A stretch of 64,000 nucleotides of DNA from Erythrophleum ivorense. Its lineage: Eukaryota > Streptophyta > Magnoliopsida > Fabales > Fabaceae. The stretch covers positions 62,001-126,000 of the forward strand of contig JAIUCV010001242.1 in NCBI GenBank assembly GCA_026724425.1, in the 5' to 3' direction. Position 1 is the first letter of the stretch. Every line of letters begins with the position of its first letter. The position numbers and the translations under genes are program-made. The notes beneath the pieces are model-generated. The model worked only from the letters and a program-made list of their open reading frames with translations, did no database searches and was not told the DNA's origin. Positions 12,901 through 25,298 of this stretch are shown piece after piece.

Positions 12901-13588
12901 AAATTCAGTTTTTAATATGCAAGGGCTTATGTATGGCGATGAGTCAGTTCCTATAGGAGTTTAAAACATGTTTAGGGTGTTTTTGTAGCAATAGAAATGG
13001 AAATAAAGTAATTGTTTTAGCCAACTATCCATCCTTATTTTTCTATAGATTTGTCATAAGCTAAATGCAATGTAAATAACCAAAAAAATTGCAACATTCT
13101 CGTAGGAATTTTTCGTAAGAATGTTGTAAATTCAAAGTTTTTTGTGTTCACATTATAATTTTTGTAAAAAAATTTTGTGATATTGTTGCAAATTTTTTTT
13201 TTTTGGCTCTCATGGTATTTTATTATTAGAACACAAAAAAAATTAGTATTTTTTTGTGTTATTGTAGTAAGAAACCATGAGAACATTAGAATATTTGCCA
13301 AATTTTGCAAATTTTTTTAATGTTCTCATGATAATTTGAATTTTTAAATTTTTTTTGTTCTCGTGATAAAGTACCATGAGAATTTCATGGAAAAGTCACA
13401 AATTTCACCACAACATTTGAAAAAATTCTTATAGTAATTTTTCCAAAGAACATTATTCTCATGAAAAAATTATGTGAAAATCATAAATTCCTGTAGCTAT
13501 TTTCTTCGCTACCCAAAATCCATGACAATTTTCACAACAATTCTTATAGAATTATGTTTCTTGAGAATTTTGCTGTTTTCTTGTAGTA
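9936..13588. mobile_element. Non-autonomous CACTA (En/Spm)-like element
   Basis: The right end reads CTGTTTTCTTGTAGTA (13573-13588). Its complement, TACTACAAGAAAACAG, differs from the plant CACTA terminus CACTACAAGAAA by one base. Both flanks (9936-10560 and 13080-13560) are packed with short words in both orientations, such as TTCTCAT, ATGAGAA, TTATCGTGAGAATT and CATGATAATTT, as expected of CACTA subterminal arrays. The centre (10560-13030) holds a pyrimidine-rich segment and AT-rich DNA with no transposase motif. The left terminus is uncertain; CACTATGAAGG at 9776 is a weak candidate. A 3-bp target duplication could not be shown. Confidence 0.5.
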
Positions 13589-16040
13589 TTTTCTATGATT
13601 CATAATGATATCTAAGGGCCATCCTATAACTAGTGCTTGTTGGTTCCTTTCCTTCATTGATGACTACACTTATATCATTTGAATTTTTCTAATGAAAGAT
13701 AAGTCCGAAATTGCCTCTATTGTCCAAAACTTTCATTCCATAATTCAAAATCAATTTTGAACAAAATTTCAAATCTTTTAAGCTGATAATACTAAGGACT
13801 ATTTATTTTAACTCAATCTCTTAAAAAGTTTTTCCTTGAAAATGGTATTGTTCACCAAAGTTCCTATGCCTATACTCTTTAACAAAATCGTATAGTTAGG
13901 GAAAAACATAACATCTTCTTAAAGTTGCTTGATCCCTCATTTTTACAAATAATGTCCTTAAGCAATATTGGGATGAAGCTATTATAATTGCAACATATCT
14001 TATCAACCACATGCTCTCAAGGACGCTTAAATTTAACTTTCCTTACCAAGTTCTTCTTAAAGCCTTTCCCAAAACTCATATCCTCATTGACCTTCCTCTC
14101 AAAGTGTTTGGCTATATTGCATATGTTCATATCCCTCAACAACAAAGAGGCAAACTTGACCTAAAATTTGTAAATTATGTTTTTCTTGGACATTCTAAAT
14201 GTCAAAAGCCTTATAATTGTTATTTCCTATCACTCAAAAACTCTATACCTCCATGGATATTACCACTCTTGAACTTAAACTTCTAAAACTCTCAACTAAA
14301 GGGCGAGCAAGGATCTTGAGGTGTATTCAAGGTGCAATAAGCAAGTTGAGTAGTGGTGCACTATCCAAGAGCATTACCAATTTGACCCAAGTCCAACTCC
14401 TATAGAAAGCACATAAAGTAATCAAGGTAATGATGATTTTAAAGTCTCTACTGATCTTAATCTCCCTATTGCATGGAGAAAGGGAACTAGATCATGTACC
14501 CAACATCCCATCTTTCACTTTGTATCCTATGAAAGGTTATTTCCTAGTTATGGGGAGTTTACAACTAACTTGGATAGCATTGATCATCCAAATAGTATAG
14601 AAGAAGCATTGAGCTCTTAAAATGAATGGCATATGGCAACCTACTCAAAGACCTTAAAGGAAACAACCTATAGGTTGCAGATGGGTATACAATTTGAAAC
14701 ACAAGGCCAATGGCAATGTTGAAAGGTACAAAGTGAGATTAGCTGCAAAAAGTTTCACTTTAACATATGGAATAGATTACTAAGAAACCTTTGCTCCTAT
14801 TGCAAAGCTAAATACAATCTTGGTTCTTTTGTCTATAGCAGCTAATCTTGAATGAAAACTTCATTAGGTTTACATCAAGAATGCATTCCTCAAATAGATA
14901 AGGAAGTTTACATGGAGATACATCCATGTTTGAAAAACTCCAATAATGCAAACTTAGTATGTAGATTACAAAAATCTCTATATAGACTCAAGTAATACCT
15001 AAGAGCATGTTTTGAAAGGTTTGCCATGTAATCAAGCAACTTGGGTTCACACAAGAGCGAACAGATCACACCCTTTTCATCAAAGCATCAAGGGATAAGA
15101 TTATTGTTCTCATTGTCTATGTAGACTATACTATTGTAACTAGGAACAATGAAGAAGAAATCACTTGCCTTAAGAAAGTCCTAACCAAAGACTTTGAGAT
15201 TAAAGATTTGGGAGCCTTAAGGTACCTTTTAGGTATGGGAATGGCTTAGTCTAATAAAGGAATTTCATTATCCCAAAGGAAATATATCCTTAATTTGTTA
15301 AAGGAAACCTATATACTTGTTAGTAAACTTGCTAATACTCCTGTGGATCTATCAAACAAAATTGGGACAAGAGAAAATTCTGTCCTAGTTGATAAAGGGA
15401 TGTACCAAAGATTAGTGAGAAAATTGAGAAATCTTTCATATACCAAACTAGATATCAAATTCGTAATAAGTGTGACAAGCCAGTACTTTGAAGTAGTAAA
15501 TTGAATCTTTCAATACTTAAAAATAACACTAGAAAAAAAGGGTTGTTTTTCAAGAAAGGAACTAATAGGAGCAAAGAAGTATTCTCTCATACAAACTAGG
15601 TTGGATCTCCCATTGATAGATGGCTAACCTCAAAGTATTGTACCTATGTCTGGGGTAACCTTATTACTTAGTGGAGCAAGAAGCAATCAGATGTAACTTG
15701 AAGCAACATTAAGGCTGAATTTTAGGCTATGGTTCATGGAATCCATGAAGGTATATGGTTGAAAAGGCTTCTAGAAGAACGTGAATTTCCTATTTCAACA
15801 TCTATAAAATTATTATGTGACAAACAAGTAGCAATAAGCATTGCAAAGAATCCAATCTATCATCATAAGACCAAATATGTTGAAATTTATCGACATTTTA
15901 TTAAAATGAAAAAAAAAAAAGGAATCATTGAGGTTATTTATACACTTACAAATTAACAAATAGCTAATATTTTAACTAAAGCCATCCCAAGAACTTAGTT
16001 TGATGTTCATTTATCCAATTGGGCATGACTAACATGTACT
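13589..16040 (+). pseudogene. Copia (Ty1) pol relic: integrase, reverse transcriptase, RNase H
   Basis: Read in shifting frames with many stops, it follows the Copia order. Integrase core: IHNDI-GP near 13595, then WFLSFIDDYTYIIW near 13650, then a VHQSS-like segment near 13850. An integrase-C-like GHSKCQKPYNCY segment is near 14190. Reverse transcriptase includes a CRWVYN-type segment near 14670 and IVYVDYTIV at about 15112-15138, where the second Asp of the catalytic YVDD is Tyr. The KDLG-LRYLLGM-type segment is near 15200. The RNase H region has LLCDKQVAISIAKNPIYHHKTKYVE near 15810-15875 in a slightly interrupted frame, then ILTKAIPRT near 15970. Gag, protease and the N-terminal part of integrase are missing: the relic starts right at the CACTA-like terminus. 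It cannot make a working polyprotein. Confidence 0.85.
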
Positions 16041-16060
16041 CCTTAGTTTGAAAGGGAGTA

Positions 16061-16231
16061 TGACTTCTTCTTTTTTAATTTTTTGTAAATAACCTTACTC
16101 TTAAAAGTACCATTGCAAATTTTTTTAGTTTTGGGCATATAAATAGGATGCCCATTACTTGTAAAACACATAGTGGTATTCATTCTCAAAATTGAATACA
16201 TTTTTTCTGCTCTTTCTCTACCATTTTGACA
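16061..16231 (+). repeat. Possible 3' LTR of the Copia relic
   Basis: It follows a purine tract (GAAAGGGAG, 16050-16058) placed just after the end of the RNase H reading frame. It contains TATAAATA (16138-16145) and a short segment ending TTTTGACA. This order (pol end, purine tract, TG..., TATA, ...CA) fits a Copia 3' LTR, but no second LTR is in the window to confirm the ends. Confidence 0.4.
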
Positions 16232-16659
16232 AAATCAAAAGGATCTAATTATAAAATTTTAAATTATAAAAATTATATGAAATATTAAATAAAATTATAG
16301 GCGTGAAAGGTATATTTTTCCCAGCAAAATTATAGCAGTACACATCCTACAATTTGAATTGATGTATTAATTAACTTACATGGATGCAGGAGCCTTAACT
16401 CATGGCGATAGAAGGTTGATGTTGCAGTCATAATTGATGCAAAAATTAAATGGGCAATTATATTTGTACTTTGCAAGAAAAGTCCGTGCTAGCTGGGCGC
16501 TGCAAGATTCAACCTTCAACAACTCAGCACTCGTATTTTCTTCTCCAACTTGGAAGAATTTCTAACTTGACTAGGCCACTGCAAGACTGAGAAGTCAACA
16601 GTCAATGACCCCAATTTTCTTTACATCTAGGAAGAGTTTTTCTTCTTTTTCTGTTAGTA

Positions 16660-16915
16660 AATTACGCATATTTACATTAGTTTGGTTAAAATTATATAAT
16701 TTTTTTTTATTTTTAAAATATATACTTTAACTCAATTTTAAAAATTTTGACTCAAATATTTTCTATAAAAAAATATAAGAAGGTATTTAGTTAAGAAAAT
16801 ATATGTATTTAAGTTAATAGAAAATTTTTAGTCAAAAAATTTAAATTTAAACTAAAATATAGCATAATTTTTTTCTACTCATATAATTTGATAAATTTTC
16901 CAAATTGTAAAGCTG
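16660..16915. repeat. Inverted-repeat element, family M (copy 1)
   Basis: It starts like GTAAATTACGCATATTT...GGTTAAAATTATATAATTT and ends with a degenerate inverted counterpart. It resembles 32256-32703 and 61050-61473, which share the word order AAATTACATAGATTT, AAATTTTA(T/C)TGAAATTA, TTTTAAAATATATA. It is AT-rich and non-coding. Confidence 0.4.
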
Positions 16916-19216
16916 TAAACACTAAACACGCACATTGCAGTTTTTATTCAAATTAAAAAGTGTGGTCTAGTGGGGCAGTGCAGTTTTACCAATTTGTTCA
17001 TAATGTTGAAACGGGGATCCCGTGCAGCACATTCCAATTCATTAATTAAAAATTAAATGGATAATTTCCAATGGCGATTCCAGATTGTCATATTCCGTGA
17101 ATCACAACAAAGCAGCGTTTCAAATTTAAATTCACATTTTCATTTCGGCTCCCTTTTCCCTTTTTGCACTTAATTACTATCTTGTTCAACTCAATATATA
17201 GTCAAAATATAGGGACGAAGTTTAAAGCAAGACCACGGAAAAATAGAACTTTTATTATTGAGTTTAAAATTTTTATAATCGTCATAAATGCCGATGAACT
17301 TTATCAAGAAACGAATTAATAATCTTTACGACTTTTACAAAACAAGTTATTCAATCGTGAAAGATTATTTGTTAAAAACGTTGAATTTAAATTTTTATAC
17401 TGTCATTTGTTAATGATATATGTATATATGTAATCTATTAAAAGATGAGCTGTTCATGATGAATTGACGTATAATCTAATCCGATAACTTAATCTGTTTA
17501 AATAAATAAATGAATTAATGTTTATATTATTAAATTAATTAATAATTAAGTATTTTTAAATTTTAAATTCAAAAAAAAGTGAGTGGTTAATTTTTTGGTT
17601 GATTATTTGAATATTTTAATTATCTAATTAAAAAAAACTGCACTCTCTCTCTCTTCAAAAAATAGCATACGACAACTTTTTTTGTAATAAGAGAAGAAAC
17701 ACTTAACAAAGTGTAGAGTGCCATTCGTTTTGAAAAACTCTCAGTTTTCTTTCTTTGGCCATGGTGTTATTTCCTGTGAATAAATAGCTTAATTATATCT
17801 AGTGATCTAGTTCAAACTACGTGAAAGAGATGATTCAACAAAACTGGCTAGTTCCGCATAGGTAAGTACTCATAACTTCCTTTGTAATCAATCAATGTTA
17901 ACTCTGGCAACAATAAGGGGGAAAAAAATCACTGAGCATTATCAGTATACACTCGCTTACGGAAATAAAATTATTCTTCATTCGTTGTTGTTGTTTGTTA
18001 AGGCGCTTTTTTTTTTTCCATCTCTTTGTTTAGGCTGTCTTGGTATTTTTGTGTCTATTTTAATCAATTTTATATTATTTAAAAGACTTTTATAAAAGAA
18101 ATAATATATTTCTTTTTTTGGGTAAAACAGATAATATCTTTTTATCAATTTACAAGTTAAGGAACTGCACCATTAAAATTGTCTGAAAGAGGCTTAACTG
18201 AGACAAAATTTAAGAATATAAAACGAAAGAATTATTTTTCTTTCAACAAATAACATATAATTTATTTGTTATAGTGATACCATGGTTCACATCTAAATTT
18301 CTTAGGACCTTTTTTGGTAGTTATAAATCAGAAATTTCATAGGACTAAGACTTTTCAAAAGTCACTACGATATTGTGGATTTAAGTATGCCTTCTAGACT
18401 GCCTTTTTTGTTTTCAAAAAAAAATTTTGCTTCTTGTTATAGCCAATAATTAAGATTTAATTTCCTAAGTATCTCATTTGTCACAATTTAATATGGTAAA
18501 CAAATACTAAACGTACTATTAATTGAAATTTATATTAAACCAGAAGTTCATTACAATATAAAATTATATTTGGTGGCTACTTTGGAAAAAAATTATGACA
18601 AGATCTAAGTAAAATTTTTTAGGCGCTTGTTTTCAACTTCTTCAATAAGAAGGTAACATGTAGAGAAATTTGTTTACATGACTCAATTATTTAATGTTGA
18701 TTTGTAAATAATTTTGCACTTTTCATTTTTTTTATTGAAGAATCTGAAATAAATGATCTAAAAATAACACTTAATTTTTATCGTAGAATTATTATTCCTT
18801 CTCAATTGGATCAAATTCTAAATATTGGCCTACGAATAAATCAATTATCTGCTCAAATTGTCTAAATTTGTCTTTTGCTAATCGTAAGAACTTTCTAATT
18901 AGGCATACTAATATAAATTACAATATTCTTAATTATTAAAATCATTTCGGGCTCCAATAGGTCACCATAAAGTGTTGAATCGTCTGATTGATAGTGGACC
19001 ACCATTTAGTTGCGCCACTGAATGAGATTAATCAAATTTGTCATTGGCCGTAGACGAAGAATTTTGTTTTTGTCTTTGTTTTTTAAATTATACTGAACTT
19101 AAAATGTAAAAATTCTCATTAAATTGCAGTTATATATAAATAATTTTTAAAATTTTTTAAACAAAAAAAATTAAGTTATCAAACATTTTATATTTCAGAA
19201 ATAGGTCATTATTATA
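16916..19216. other. AT-rich intergenic DNA, no gene seen
   Basis: No reading frame of a recognisable family. It contains a short CT run at about 17642-17653 and scattered poly-T tracts. The 66-codon frame at 17895-18095 has no recognisable features. Confidence 0.5.
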
Positions 19217-20044
19217 TAGGGGTGTTTATCGGCTCGATTGGCCTTAGGAGCCCACCCTAGCCCAGTTTAATTGGGTCAGGCCGAGCTAAAAAATATAAAT
19301 AGACATAACTTTAAACAAAACTATTTCGGGTCTGGCCAGGCCACGGGTTAAGGTATGTTCTACCCATCTCGCCCTAATAGTTACTTTTTTTTAGTTATTA
19401 ATATATTGTTATTTTATTTTTTTTAAATTTTTATTTCATTTAATTATCTCTGTATACTACAATTTTTATTACCCTACACAAATATTCTTTACTTCTTAAT
19501 TATTTTTATCATTAATGTGAATGCTTACTGACATTTTTTTTTGTTGAATAATAAAAATATATATATTTACCTAAGACTAATTATGTTAGTATATCTTATA
19601 TTTTACTTGATAATACTAGACTATTTTTTTATTACTGATACAAATATAAGAGTTCTAAAAGTCCATTATTTTGAAATATATGCCTATAAGTTTGTAAAAA
19701 AATATTTTATATTACAAGTATCAATTCATAAAAAAAATTAGTTTGGGCGGCCCTAACCTGCCCTATCCTAACATAAATCAAACTTATTAAGACTGAGTAA
19801 GGCCACGGGTATAAAAACAAACTTGATGTCTTAATCGGGTCAAATATCGGACATACTAGATGTTCAGTCTGGCCCTACTTATATACAGTCTTACTTATTA
19901 GGGCCCGCCCCGCGCTGCCCTAACCCTCCCTAAAATTGGGCTTCTCCGGGTCGGGGTTGGGCCACAGGTATAAAAATGCGCCCAAGACCTTAATCGGGCC
20001 GGGTTTCAAGCCAAGCATCGCCCTGATCCTACCCATATACACCC

Positions 20045-20047
<3 letters not shown>
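19217..20047. mobile_element. hAT-like non-autonomous element
   Basis: The left end TAGGGGTGTTTATCGG and the complement of the right end, TAAGGGTGTATATGGG, form imperfect terminal inverted repeats of the TAGGGGTGT type often seen in plant hAT derivatives. Flanks TTATTATA and ATTATATA could be a decayed 8-bp duplication, but a TA microsatellite blurs the right side. The interior is unusually GC-rich for the area and its last 300 bp is a diverged direct duplication (19743-19890 and 19901-20047). No transposase is present. Confidence 0.5.

Positions 20048-20049
<2 letters not shown>

Positions 20050-20082
<33 letters not shown>
20050..20082. repeat. (TA)n microsatellite
   Basis: About 16 uninterrupted TA repeats directly after the hAT-like element. 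Confidence 0.95.
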
Positions 20083-20086
<4 letters not shown>

Positions 20087-22315
20087 TTAAGTCAAATGTC
20101 AAATTAGATTTGTCATAAATGATGTAACAAGTTATTATCTATCTCAAATACTAACATGTTAATTATAAAAAATTTGATGTGGTATTAGAGTTAACATCTT
20201 TAACAAACATAGATAGAAGAAATTATTTCTTAAAGACTTAATTTCTGATTTTAAAATTTCTCAAAATTATCTATACAGGTATCTAAAGTTTGAGAATTTT
20301 TTTTTTGCATTTCTTCTTCTTTAGAAATTTGGTGACTTTCGATGATAGAAAAATAGAAAATTTCTCAAAAAGTTAAATCAAAAGGCTATAACTTGTAACA
20401 ACCCACTCCACCCAGCTAAATACTCTTTAAACTTCATGGGTCAAAGGATTTCAAGTGGCTCTGAAATTGAACTTCAAATGGGTAGAATTTGAATCAGGTT
20501 GTTAAGACTCGGCTATAGCCGTTCACACTTCATCTCCTTGCCTTGATTGGAGATCTTTGTAGATTGTTGGAGATATGAAATTTCTTTGTAAACATATTTC
20601 TTTTTGTTCTTTTTCTTGGGCTTCAAAATCTATTAATTAAGTTTCAAATTGGCTTACAAAACATTCTGACGGGGCATATTCCCGTTTGGATGGGAATCTT
20701 TCCCCCTTTCCCCTTTTATCAGCTCCAAGTATTTAATTGCTTGTAAATAAAAGTTTGACTAATTTGATCTGTAACTTACCTCGCTGTTTTTTCTTTTCAC
20801 TATTTTGTACTCTCTTCTTTTTTTTAGGTGTGTATTGAACTTCAGTTGGTCAGAAAAATAAAATTCAATGATAAGTTTATAATAATACAAGATAATTAAG
20901 GAAAAAAAGTGAAGATAAAGAAGGAAGAAAGAAACTAATAATCTTTTTCTTCTTTCTGTACTTATATATTTTTAATCACATTTGTTCAAATGATCTAATC
21001 CAATGTGGTATTTCTTAATGACGTTTTGATTTTAATTTATTAATTCTATTATTATATTATAAGCTGATGTTATCAGTCAAAGCTAGCGGTTACATGTCAT
21101 TTTCTACAGTCTTTAGCAAGTGCATTTGTAATATTTTGTGTTCGGTCAAAAAAACAAAAGTTACTTTTTTTGTTAGATTCAACTAAATTATATTTAATAT
21201 TTTGTTTCAAAAAAGTATACTCAGCTTTCATAATATTTTGGTATATTATAGAAATATCTCCTCTAATTTATTTTTCATGAAATTATGATTTTATTCTCAA
21301 CATGATTGCAAAAACAGTTAAACTTAATTTTTAGAGAAAATACACATTGTGTAACAAATTAATTTCCTTAGCAAAAAATAAATCAAAAAATTGAGTGTAA
21401 TCTTTTAAATAAGAATATTAAATATATTTTGATTAAAACGCATATAGTCTAAGTTACTTCTAATGTAAATACAATATAAATGGCTACGTCACTTTCAGCT
21501 TAATTGTACCTTAATTGACCCAGCATCAGCATATTGACTTTGTCAAAAATAGAAGTAGGTGATCTTTGAGTCAAAACAGTGGTTGAAGTTTGGGTCGGTC
21601 GTCTGTGGAAAACTTGCCCGTGTGACTCAGTGTTGTAGGTAGAAGAAGGCGCAAGGCAAGGCTTATTTGTTACACAAACTTTATTAAATTCCACAATGCC
21701 CAACTTTAAGGGTTTTAACTTAATGGTTAAAGAAATATACTTGTGATAATATATTGATTATTGGTATTCTACCTAAAAAGACATCTAGACGAAATTCTTC
21801 TTCTTCTAATTATATTAGTACAAAAGCAAGGACGGATCTATGTATATGAAAATAGGGGTAATCGCCCCCTTAAAAAAAATTCATAAGTTCAATTTAATTA
21901 GTATTGTAAAAAGCGTTAAAAAATTAAAGTTGTGTAGATAGTTTATTACGTTTTGTCTCTTCAAAAGGTGATGCAGAACATTTCGTCTCCTTATGTTTTT
22001 TTTTTTATTTCGTTTAAAGGTATGCCTTAATTAGTTAAGGTTGTCTGATATAATATTAATTTTAATTAATATTTAAATTAATTAAAAAATATCATTACAA
22101 AAAAAAATCACATGCCCAAACTTTTGCCATTTCATCCAGGCTTTTTGACTTTCATACTTCAACAAGAAAAACATATCACTTAAATATTTTACTGCCAAAA
22201 CGTTTGCTCCAAATGCATTTTCCTTTTTTTTTTTTAATGTTTAATCTTCGAAGAAAAAAATTTAGGAAAAAAACTCGGTGTCAATGACCCCGTGTTCGGT
22301 CAATGAATTTTTTTT
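20083..22315. other. AT-rich intergenic DNA, no gene seen
   Basis: No supported gene. At 21500-21560 several W-box cores (TTGACC, TTGACT and their complements) cluster, with no gene beside them. A 67-codon frame on the - strand (21500-21703) has no recognisable motif. Confidence 0.45.
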
Positions 22316-22383
22316 GGGGGGGGGGGGGTGTTTGTTTGGCAATAGTGAATGTGGAGGGGAGGGGGTGGGGGTTAGCCGAGGGG
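22316..22383 (+). other. Poly-G tract and G-quadruplex-forming motif
   Basis: A run of 13 G (22316-22328) directly follows 8 T. About 25 bp later comes GGGGAGGGGGTGGGGG (22356-22371), with a further GGGG at 22380-22383. Tracts of at least four G separated by 1, 1 and 8 bases meet the usual quadruplex rule. The exact length of the 13-G run may be affected by sequencing or assembly. Confidence 0.6.
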
Positions 22384-22556
22384 ATTCTCTAACGTTAAAG
22401 CACCCCTGGATGGTGAATTTAGGCATGATTGGCAGTAGTTTTAGAAAGAAGAGGGAAGGAGGGAAGGTGATAATGAAAACGAGTGTGTAAAATAGAGGAA
22501 AAAAAAAAGGAGACTAAAATCACTCTGCGATTTGTCTCATAACATTAGAGAATCCC
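22381..22556. mobile_element. Small MITE-like element (176 bp)
   Basis: Terminal inverted repeats GGGATTCTCTAACGTTA (22381-22397) and TAACATTAGAGAATCCC (22540-22556) match except at one base. Flanks TAGCCGAG and TACTCGAG look like a decayed 8-bp duplication. It has the same length as the better-preserved element at 23716-23891, although the terminal sequences share only the GGATTCTCT core. Confidence 0.55.
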
Positions 22557-23700
22557 TACTCGAGGATGGGTACATGTATATAAAATATGTTTTATATAAT
22601 ATAAATTATATTCTTATATTATATAAAATAAATATATCATATTATATTTATTATATCTAAAAAATATATTATATATTATTTTATTTGTAATATTTTACAT
22701 TAAAATATATTTAATAATAAAATTATAAATTTGATTTTATTAATATGGTTATATTTCTAAGTATAATTTATTTTCTTTGACCTATTTGTATATAAAAAAT
22801 TATATTTTTAGTCTTAGCAAGAATTTTATAAAAAAGTTATTTTAACTTATTTAGGATAATGGACTGGTTTAGTCTAATAACAAGTATTTTATTATATATA
22901 CTAAACAATACAATATAATATAGATTTAGCTTTTCGAGTCTTTATAGTAAAAAAAAATTATAATAAATAAATAAATAAAAATTAATAAAAAATATTTATT
23001 AAGGAAAGAATTTGTATTAAATGCATAACAAGTAAATAAATATTTGTTATGATAACAAATAAAATAATAATAACAAATAATAATAAATATTTATTTATTA
23101 ATTATCCATACAATACAAGTTTTTTTCTCAAGAAATATTTGTTATTATTAATTTTTTTATTTATTTACTATAAATAAATAAATACAACAAATATTAACAA
23201 AATGATAACAAATACTTGCATTGTATGAATTTTTATAATTTTCTAATGAGATTTGATTAAATTATATTAATTTTTTTAAAAAAATTTATCTAACTGTTTA
23301 ATTTATTTTTTGTCAATAAAGTTAACTTCTGAAATAATATATATTTTTCTGAGAATAAAATTATTTAAATATTTTTATTTTCATATTAGGAATAAAATTA
23401 CCATTCATGTTGAAACTTGCTATCAAATAAATTATCTTTATTCTCATGTCAAAAATAAAATTACTGTCTCACTTAGGACAAAAAATTAACTTATTTAACA
23501 GAAAATAAATAAATTTTTTTCCAATTATATATATACTATAATATATATATATCAAAACCAATTTTTATTTTTTTAAAAAATATATATGTTAGATATAATT
23601 CTACCAAAGTTTAAAAAAAGAAAACATAATTTGTTCTTTATTTTAATATTATAAACAGTAATACTTATAACCGAAAAATGAATGCAGATTGCTACTTCAC
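22557..23700. other. Very AT-rich stretch with self-complementary segments
   Basis: No gene. About 22960-23230 is dominated by AATAAATATTTATTTATTA-type words on both strands. The pair CATACAATACAAGT (near 23106) and ACTTGCATTGTATG (near 23213) forms an inverted repeat around a palindromic core. Confidence 0.5.
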
Positions 23701-23715
23701 CCCTATGATCAAGGA

Positions 23716-23891
23716 GGATTTGGATTCTCTCCACCATTTTTTCTCTCCTCTGCCTCTCCACTAAAATCTAAGGGCCATAATTATGTCTTCCAAAATTTAT
23801 ATCACTGATTGTCAATGACTGATAAATTTAAGGGCTCAGAATTTAGTGGAAAGGCAAAGGAGGGAAAAATTGGTGGAGAGAATCCATTTCC
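23716..23891. mobile_element. Mutator-type MITE with perfect 9-bp target duplication
   Basis: Terminal inverted repeats of about 60 bp begin GGATTTGGATTCTCTCCACC at the left, with complement GGAAATGGATTCTCTCCACC at the right. The match continues through CTCCACTAAA. The element is 176 bp and is flanked by the exact 9-mer GATCAAGGA (23707-23715 and 23892-23900). Long inverted ends with 9-bp duplications are the signature of MULE-derived elements. It is non-coding. Confidence 0.85.
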
Positions 23892-23934
23892 GATCAAGGA
23901 AGGATGAAATGGCTTGTTGACCACCATACTCTAA

Positions 23935-24004
23935 TTATATATATATATATATATATCATTTAAATACTCTGTTTATATATATATTATACACACACACACA
24001 CACA
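23935..24004. repeat. (TA)n and (AC)n microsatellites
   Basis: (AT)11 at about 23935-23956 and (AC)8-9 at 23988-24004, separated by a short AT-rich segment. Confidence 0.9.
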
Positions 24005-24640
24005 ATTTTTTCAGGAAACGCGACAGTCTACGTCATCTTAAAATTTAGTAAAGAGCATCTAATAAGGAAAATTATGGGGTTAGGGCGTTGGGGTCTGGTA
24101 ACGGTGAAAGTATAATTTTCTCAAGTGTAATATAATTGACTTTAAATAAGGTAAAGGGAGATGGAGAAGGATTCTATTTTCTATATCCTCATTATAATAG
24201 TTAGATTTTGTCCAAACACTAAAAAGAAGGAAAGAATTCATTTCCTTTAGATAGGGGCACAAATAAATAGTAATTATATTATTGCACCTAATTTATACAA
24301 AATTTATTATATTATTGTTATTATTATTTTAATTATTTTTTGGAGTAAAGATATCAAGGTCATTTTCTTATTATTCTTTTCCATTTCAATGCTTTTTTAT
24401 CCAACCAAATATATAGATAAAATAATATTCTTATTTTTTCTATTATACTATTATTTCATTTTATTTATATCCTTATTCTCTTTCAATTTTGATAACTAAC
24501 AATTTTATATAATAAATGGAGTGTTATTTATTTGTCAGCGCATTTCATAATTTTGCATTGTTTTATCGTATATAGTCACAAGGTGTTATACCTCCTTTAT
24601 AATAAAAAAGGTAAAAGTCTATTTTTAGTCCAGTTTTATT
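24005..24640. other. AT-rich intergenic DNA, no gene seen
   Basis: Nothing recognisable. A 60-codon frame on the - strand (24080-24262) has no family features. Confidence 0.45.
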
Positions 24641-24644
24641 TAAG

Positions 24645-25298
24645 TATCATTTTAGTTTTTAAATTTAATTTTGATTTAATATAATCCTTAAAATTTCAAA
24701 AAACATTTGATATCATCTTTTTTTCCGTAATGTCAAATCACCTCGCACTTAAAATCATAAAATTTTTGCTTTCAATTGATAATAAGATTCAAATGAATCG
24801 GACCTAGCTACGTAAACTCGTGGAATTTCCCCCTTAAATTCCACAAAATAGATGAATTTTGAGGCATTAGAAAGATTAAAAAGAAACAAAATACTATAGT
24901 ATATGTCTAAATTAAATTTGAGTTATCACATTTAAGTTTTGAAAAAAAATTATATATAATTTTTATATTTTTATTATTAAATTCTTCAATTAAAATATGT
25001 CAAATGCATAATTTTTATAGACAATAATATTTAATTGTTTAATTAAATTATATATTTATCATAATATTATTAAAAAAAATTATATATTTTTTTATATTTT
25101 AATTAAAAAATTTGATAATAAACATTAAAAAAATTACATCTAAGTCTAATTTTAATATTTTTTTATCAATTCATTAAATTACTTGTAATGTTACATTGAA
25201 CATTTTTGTTATGAGAATGAAAGGTGATATTAAATTATTTTCAAAATTTAAAATTTAAAAAGTATATTAAATTAAAATAAATTTTTAAAATTAAAACG
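24645..25298. repeat. AT-rich element with about 80-bp inverted ends
   Basis: The left arm (about 24649-24725) contains ATTTTGATTTAATATAATCC and ATTTGATATCATC. The complement of the right arm (about 25214-25297) contains ATTTTAATTTAATATACTTT and ATTTAATATCACC in the same order and spacing. It fits a degenerate MITE. No target duplication is clear. Confidence 0.45.
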
